11,405 bases of DNA from Baffinella frigidus (lineage: Eukaryota > Cryptophyceae > Cryptomonadales > Baffinellaceae): contig MU646940.1 of NCBI GenBank assembly GCA_026770585.1, positions 200,982-212,386 on the forward strand, read 5' to 3'. This document shows positions 1 to 4,600 of the stretch, in pieces. The position numbers and the translations under genes are program-made. Numbering within the stretch: position 1 is the stretch's first letter; the number at the start of each line of letters is the position of its first letter. The notes below the pieces were generated by a model. The model saw nothing but the letters and a program-made list of their open reading frames with translations, searched no databases and was not told the DNA's origin.

Positions 1-72
1 TCTTCTTCTTCTTCTTCTTCTTCTTCTTCTTCTTCTTCTTCTTCTTCTTCTTCTTCTTCTTCTTCTTCTTCT

Positions 73-94
<22 letters not shown>
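1..94. repeat. TCT trinucleotide microsatellite
   Basis: An uninterrupted run of about 31 TCT units that degrades at 95-105 into TCC/TCT and ends near TTTACTC. It opens the window, so its full length is unknown. The strand is pure pyrimidine. It could be read as poly-Ser, poly-Leu or poly-Phe, but nothing flanking it looks coding. Confidence 0.97.
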
Positions 95-103
<9 letters not shown>

Positions 104-105
104 TA

Positions 106-580
106 CTCTCGATACAGGTCCTAAATCAGGCCCTTGAGCCTGGAGTCCGCACACACGCTCGTGTTCAACGCGTGTCCCAACACTCAGCAGAGTGTCCAAC
201 ACACCCACAACCCTGCACAATTGGAACCGAATATGTTGTAACCCCCGCCTCTGTCAAAGTTTGCCCCAACGAACCATCGAATTTCAACTTCGCATTGTAG
301 TCGGCTAAAAATGTGGTCGGTATTATAAAAAATTGTATTGGTTAAATTTAGTGTATTTTTGGTCAAATTGAAATGGTTCGTATCGTATTAGGAAGCATGT
401 AAGGTGTCATGGGACTACTTTTTGGAGGCAAATAAGTCGTTAACCGTCAACTTTTCCCGTCTTGTTCCCCCACACTGTTTTGAAGAGCTTAGTCCCAGCT
501 GTCCTAAGTCATTTTCAAAAGTGAGCTAACTATTTTGGTTTGGTAAATAGGCGACCTCAAATATTGCGTTTTTTGCATAT
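106..580. other. Stretch without a recognised gene
   Basis: I see no gene here. The 120-215 part contains a GTGTCC(A)ACACACCC-like motif (from about 192) that recurs near 983 and 1234 with the same ACGGACGTGAC or GGGCGTGAC neighbour, so it belongs to a dispersed repeat family. Sequence from about 300 to 580 is AT-richer and looks like transposon-derived or neutral DNA. A short piece at 386-404 reappears inverted at 930-948. Confidence 0.6.
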
Positions 581-917
581 GTTAAATAACTCGGGACTAA
601 TTTACTACACGATATGCTGATATTCTTGGTACAAATCTTTTTCAGAAAACTCGAATCGTTGCCTTTTCGGATGATTTTAGGCAACTGCTTCGACAAAAAA
701 AGCTTTGTGGAAGATGTCATGCCATCCATCGATTTTTATGCTGACATAGCCTTTTCTATGTCATGGTAGGTGCATATCATGATATGAATATGCACCTACA
801 ATGGCATGAAAACGCTGTTTCTAGAGAGTTTGAATGCCATGGTATGCATCGTTTATGTCATGATATGCACCTACCATGGCATGCATCGTGTAGTAAATTA
901 GTCCCGAATTATTTAAC
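581..917. mobile_element. Foldback (MITE-like) element with 33-base inverted ends
   Basis: Bases 581-613 and 885-917 are inverted copies with a single mismatch (the left end begins GTTAAATAACTCGGG). The 337-base unit has no transposase frame, so it would be non-autonomous. Its inner part carries repeated ATGATATGCACCTA and CATGGCATG motifs and a second hairpin at 762-803. I see no convincing target-site duplication next to the ends, so the superfamily cannot be named. Confidence 0.75.
762..803. repeat. Internal hairpin within the 581-917 element
   Basis: Arms 762-777 and 788-803 are inverted copies with one mismatch, separated by a ten-base loop that is itself rich in ATGAT. The arm sequence (CATGGTAGGTGCATAT) recurs in part, inverted, at 859-879. 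The interior of the element is therefore a nest of alternative hairpins. Confidence 0.7.
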
Positions 918-1057
918 AGTCCCGAATAACCTTACACGCTTCCTACTATTTAACGAAATTGTATCACAACGGACGTGACCGGAGTGTCCAAGGTGTGTAA
1001 AACACCCCCCCCACGGACGTGACCAGCGTGTCGAACACAGGCGCGGACTTTCATAGG

Positions 1058-1202
1058 CGAGGCGATGCAATTTAAACCGCGTTTTTGCTATCTTGGGGTG
1101 GATTTTATGCTATCTTACAGCCATTTCGAAGCTAAGACAGCAAAGTCTGAGAAAAACCACCCTTAAGACAGCATATGAGGCGGTTTGAATTGCATGGCCT
1201 CG
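1058..1202. mobile_element. Small foldback element carrying TGCTATCTTA motifs
   Basis: Bases 1058-1080 and 1180-1202 are inverted copies with two mismatches (left end CGAGGCGATGCAAT). The arms continue inward with lower identity through a TGCTATCTT-GGGTGG block on the left and its complement on the right. The 145-base unit has no open frame of note. Its inner TGCTATCTTA and GGGTGG motif is shared with the element at 4446-4685 and with a fragment at 2262-2330. Confidence 0.7.
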
Positions 1203-1298
1203 AGCACCAACCTGTACGGAGTGTGTCTAACATGTGTCCAGCACACCCACACGGGCGTGACAGAGTGTGCAACACACACCACTGGCCGTTGGAGGTGG

Positions 1299-1400
1299 CT
1301 CAAATAGTGCTCTGGAGCATCTTCGATTTCACCTTGGATCGGGGTCGGATCCGACCCCGATCCAAGGTGAAATTGAAGACCTTCCAGGGCACTATTTGAG
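1299..1400. repeat. 102-base near-perfect palindrome, no spacer
   Basis: The two 51-base halves 1299-1349 and 1350-1400 are reverse complements with five mismatches and no gap. The dyad centre is the GGATCC at 1347-1352. As RNA it would form a very long hairpin with almost no loop. It has no coding signature beyond frames that mirror each other. It is probably a minimal foldback element, or an inverted duplication from a replication accident. Confidence 0.85.
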
Positions 1401-1583
1401 GCTCTTGGGATGGCTGGGGGGGAGGCGAAAGGGTCCACAACGTCGTACACGTAAATCCGTCTTGCGTCTTTCTATTATTCGTGGTACAAATCGTGGTTCA
1501 AATGACAGGAATGGCTGGTGAGCCCGCACCCTGGACCCTGAATCTTGAACCTCTAGGCCCTTACAACCTAAGCCGTATGGCAG

Positions 1584-1634
1584 GCATGGACCTCTTCGTC
1601 GCCAATGTCGGAGACTCCTCCGCGCACGTCTTCC
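1584..1634 (+). CDS. PP2C exon: MDLFVANVGDSS
   Basis: After the acceptor GGCAG at 1579-1583 the exon reads xGC then MDLFVANVGDSSAHVF and ends at C|GTGAAG. The hydrophobic strand followed by ANVGDS is the PP2C motif preceding the DHK segment. It ends in phase 1; the next exon supplies GT to complete an Arg codon. A shorter CAGGAATGGCTG|GTGAGC at about 1507-1519 resembles its first bases and may be a truncated duplicate. Confidence 0.85.
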
Positions 1635-4600
1635 GTGAAGCCCTCAACCCCAACTCTAAACCCTACACCCTACACCCTAAACCCTAAACCCTAAACCCTA
1701 CCCTAAACCCTGAACCCTACACCCTACACCCTACACCCTACACCCTACCCTAAACCCCAAACCATAAACCCTACCCTAAACCCCAAACCCTCAACCCTCA
1801 ACCCTCAAACCCTAAACCCTGCCCTAAACCCCAAACCCCAAACCCCAACCCCCAAACCCTAAACCCTATCCCAAACCCCAACCGCCACACCCTAAACCCC
1901 AAACCCCAAACCCCAACCCCCAAACCCCACACCCCAACCCCCAAAACCCAAACCCCAAACCCCAACCCCCAACCCCCAAACCCCAAAACAGGTTGCGTGG
2001 AGCCTGGCGAGATTTTCAAAAGTGGGAGTAACGTCGCCATGTCCTCTCCCCACAAGGCCAGCGATCCGTGCTTTTCCCCACCCCGCAACCCGTGGAACAG
2101 CCCCGCCGGCAGGCTCGTGAACGCCCGCGTGACCGGTCACGCGGACGCCGAAGCCAGACGGTCGGTCGTGACTGCCTTGCGTGTTCCTAGCACCCCTCTC
2201 CCCACAAGGCCAGCGATCCGTGCTTTTCCCCACCCCGCAACCCTAACCCCGAAACCGTAAGATAGCATCATGTGATGCCTAAAATAGCAGATACACCCGT
2301 ACCTTCCGCGCGGGGAGCCTAAGATAGCGGGACAGATTCTTTCGTTGCGTGGAACCCGGCGAGATTTTCAAAAGTGGGAGCAACGTTGCCGTGTCCTCTC
2401 CGCTCAAGGCAGCGACCACTGCGTCCAAACTATACACCCTACACCCCAAACCCTAACTCCTACACCCCACACCCTACACCCTACACCGTGAAGCGTAAAC
2501 CGTAAACCCTTAACACTAAACCTCAAACCCTGAACCCTCAACCCTAAACCCTAAACCTGAAACCCTAAACTCTAAACCCTAAACCCCAAACCCTAAACCC
2601 CAAGCCCTAAACCCTAAACCCCAAACCCCAAACCCTAAACCCTCACCCCGCAACCTTAACCCCGAAACCCGAACCCCTTAACCTTACCGAAACCCGGGGC
2701 CCGAAACCTGAGACCTGAGACCCGAAACCCGAGAGACCCGAGACCCGCGACCCGGAACCCGGAACCCGGAACCCAGAACCCGGAACCCGAGACCCTAGAG
2801 CCTAGCTGGGCGTCTTTATCCTCTTGCGAGCCAAGCTGCACCCCCCCAACAGAGAGAGACCTTTGTTACCACCAACAAAACCCAAACCCCAAACCCCAAA
2901 CCGGGCAGGGTGGAAATCGCGCGCATCAAGGCGGCAGGCGGGGAGGTGCCGAATGTGGAGGGGTGAGCATCCCTACACCCTAAATCCTTAACGGACTTTT
3001 CGAGGGACACGATACCCCCCACTTTGCACCGCGCGTCGCCCGTTTCCCGGCAACGCCTGGTACAAAATACCGCCTGAGGGTTTGGGGGTTAGGGGTTTGA
3101 GAGAAATCGCGCGCAAGTTGGCGGGCGGTGAGGTGCCGAATGTGGAGGGGTGCGCGTCCCTAAACCCCAACGTTTCGCACCCGCAGAGTGGGGTGTATCG
3201 CACACACTGAAACGCAACCCTTGGTTGACGAGATCTCGCTGCACACATTGAAACGCAACGTTTCGCGCACGCAGAGTGTATGCAACACACCACAACGCAA
3301 CGTTTCGCGCGCGCAGAATGTACGCAACACACTTCAACGCAACAATTCGCGCATCGCACACTGATCCGCAACGTTTCGCAGAACCTACCGCGTGGGCGGG
3401 TGCATCGTGATGTCGCGCGCGCTCGGCGACGCAACCCTTTGCGGACGTGCGGTCTGAACACGCAACCTTTCGCGCCACAGGGTGTATTCAGCACACCACA
3501 CCGCAACGTTTCGCGCGCACAGAGTGTATTCAGCACACTGAACCGCTCCGTTTCGCAGGACGTACCGTGTGGGCGGGTGCATCGCGATGTCGCGCGCGCT
3601 CGGAAACGCGCAGTTGAAAAAATGGCTCATCCCGGAAGCAGACGTCAAGAGCCGCAAACTCATCCCCGGGGACGATTTCCTGGTACCGAAAAACACCCTC
3701 AAACCTAAACCCTAGCAATCCCTGCCCACACGGCCGTTCCCTGGCTCTATCGGAGTGTATTTGATGGTCAAAATGATGGCATGTCCCGCAAACTCATCCC
3801 CGGGAACGATTTCCTGGTACCGAAAAAACCCCTTTCAGCTCAAAAGTTGACGGGGTTGTACCGCAACCCCAGCGTTGTCAACTTGAGAATAGGCAGTTGA
3901 AGAAGTGGCTCATCCCTGAGGCGGACGTCAAGGGTTTGATGGTCAAATTGATGGTCAAATTGATGGTCAAATTGATGGTCAAATTGATGGTCAAATTGAT
4001 GGTCAGACCCGAGGGTGATGTGAAGAGCCGCAAGCTCACCCCCGGGGACGATTTCCTGGTAAATCTCTAAACCCTAAACCCGGAACCCTGATCCCTAAAA
4101 CCTGAACCCTAATCCCTCATCCCTAACCCCCAACCCCTCCGCCCTAAAACTGCAAGACCACCAACCGGGACGACTTCCTGGTAAGCCCAACCGGTTCCAA
4201 AACCCGAAGATTCCAAACCCTGTAAAGAAGCTGTCAATTCCTAACAAAGCAGACCCTAAACCCTGTAGAGCAGGTTCTACACCTCACAAATGTTGCGAGC
4301 AGGTTGTACACTTTTCCGAGGAGGTGAAACACGAGGAGCAGCGCGCGGCGAGGGCAGCCGCGTGCGGGCGATGTCACTTGACAACCGTCCAACCTCAGTG
4401 TTACAAAACCTGCCTGCCGGAGCTTCACACATCCTCAACAACTGCTTATTGTAGAAATGGGCTCCGCGCGGATTTTTAGAACGTGAGGTGAGGAGGTCAG
4501 GAACGTCACAAAACGATTTTTGGACGAAAAATCGATTTTGTGCTATGTTACGGGTGGTTAATTCTATTTTGGGCATCTTGCCCATGCTTAAGATAGCATA

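Larger units (their letters stand above)
386..948. repeat. Outer inverted repeat around the 581-917 element
   Basis: The 19 bases at 386-404 are the reverse complement of 930-948 with two mismatches, and weaker similarity continues on both sides. The pair encloses the stronger inverted repeat 581-917. This may be the remains of a larger foldback element into which the inner one was built, or simply extended arms of a single element. Confidence 0.4.

Noticed and set aside
1400-1460. KGSTTSYT|GTAAAT as the PP2C GSTA motif exon upstream of VANVGDS
   Set aside because: The motif is weak and its phase (2) does not match the phase needed by the exon at 1584, so it is not supported.
2988-3708. Overlapping Cys/Arg-rich frames on both strands (up to 182 codons)
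   Set aside because: They follow the acceptor-bearing minisatellite; the conserved PP2C reading on the + strand explains the non-repeat part.
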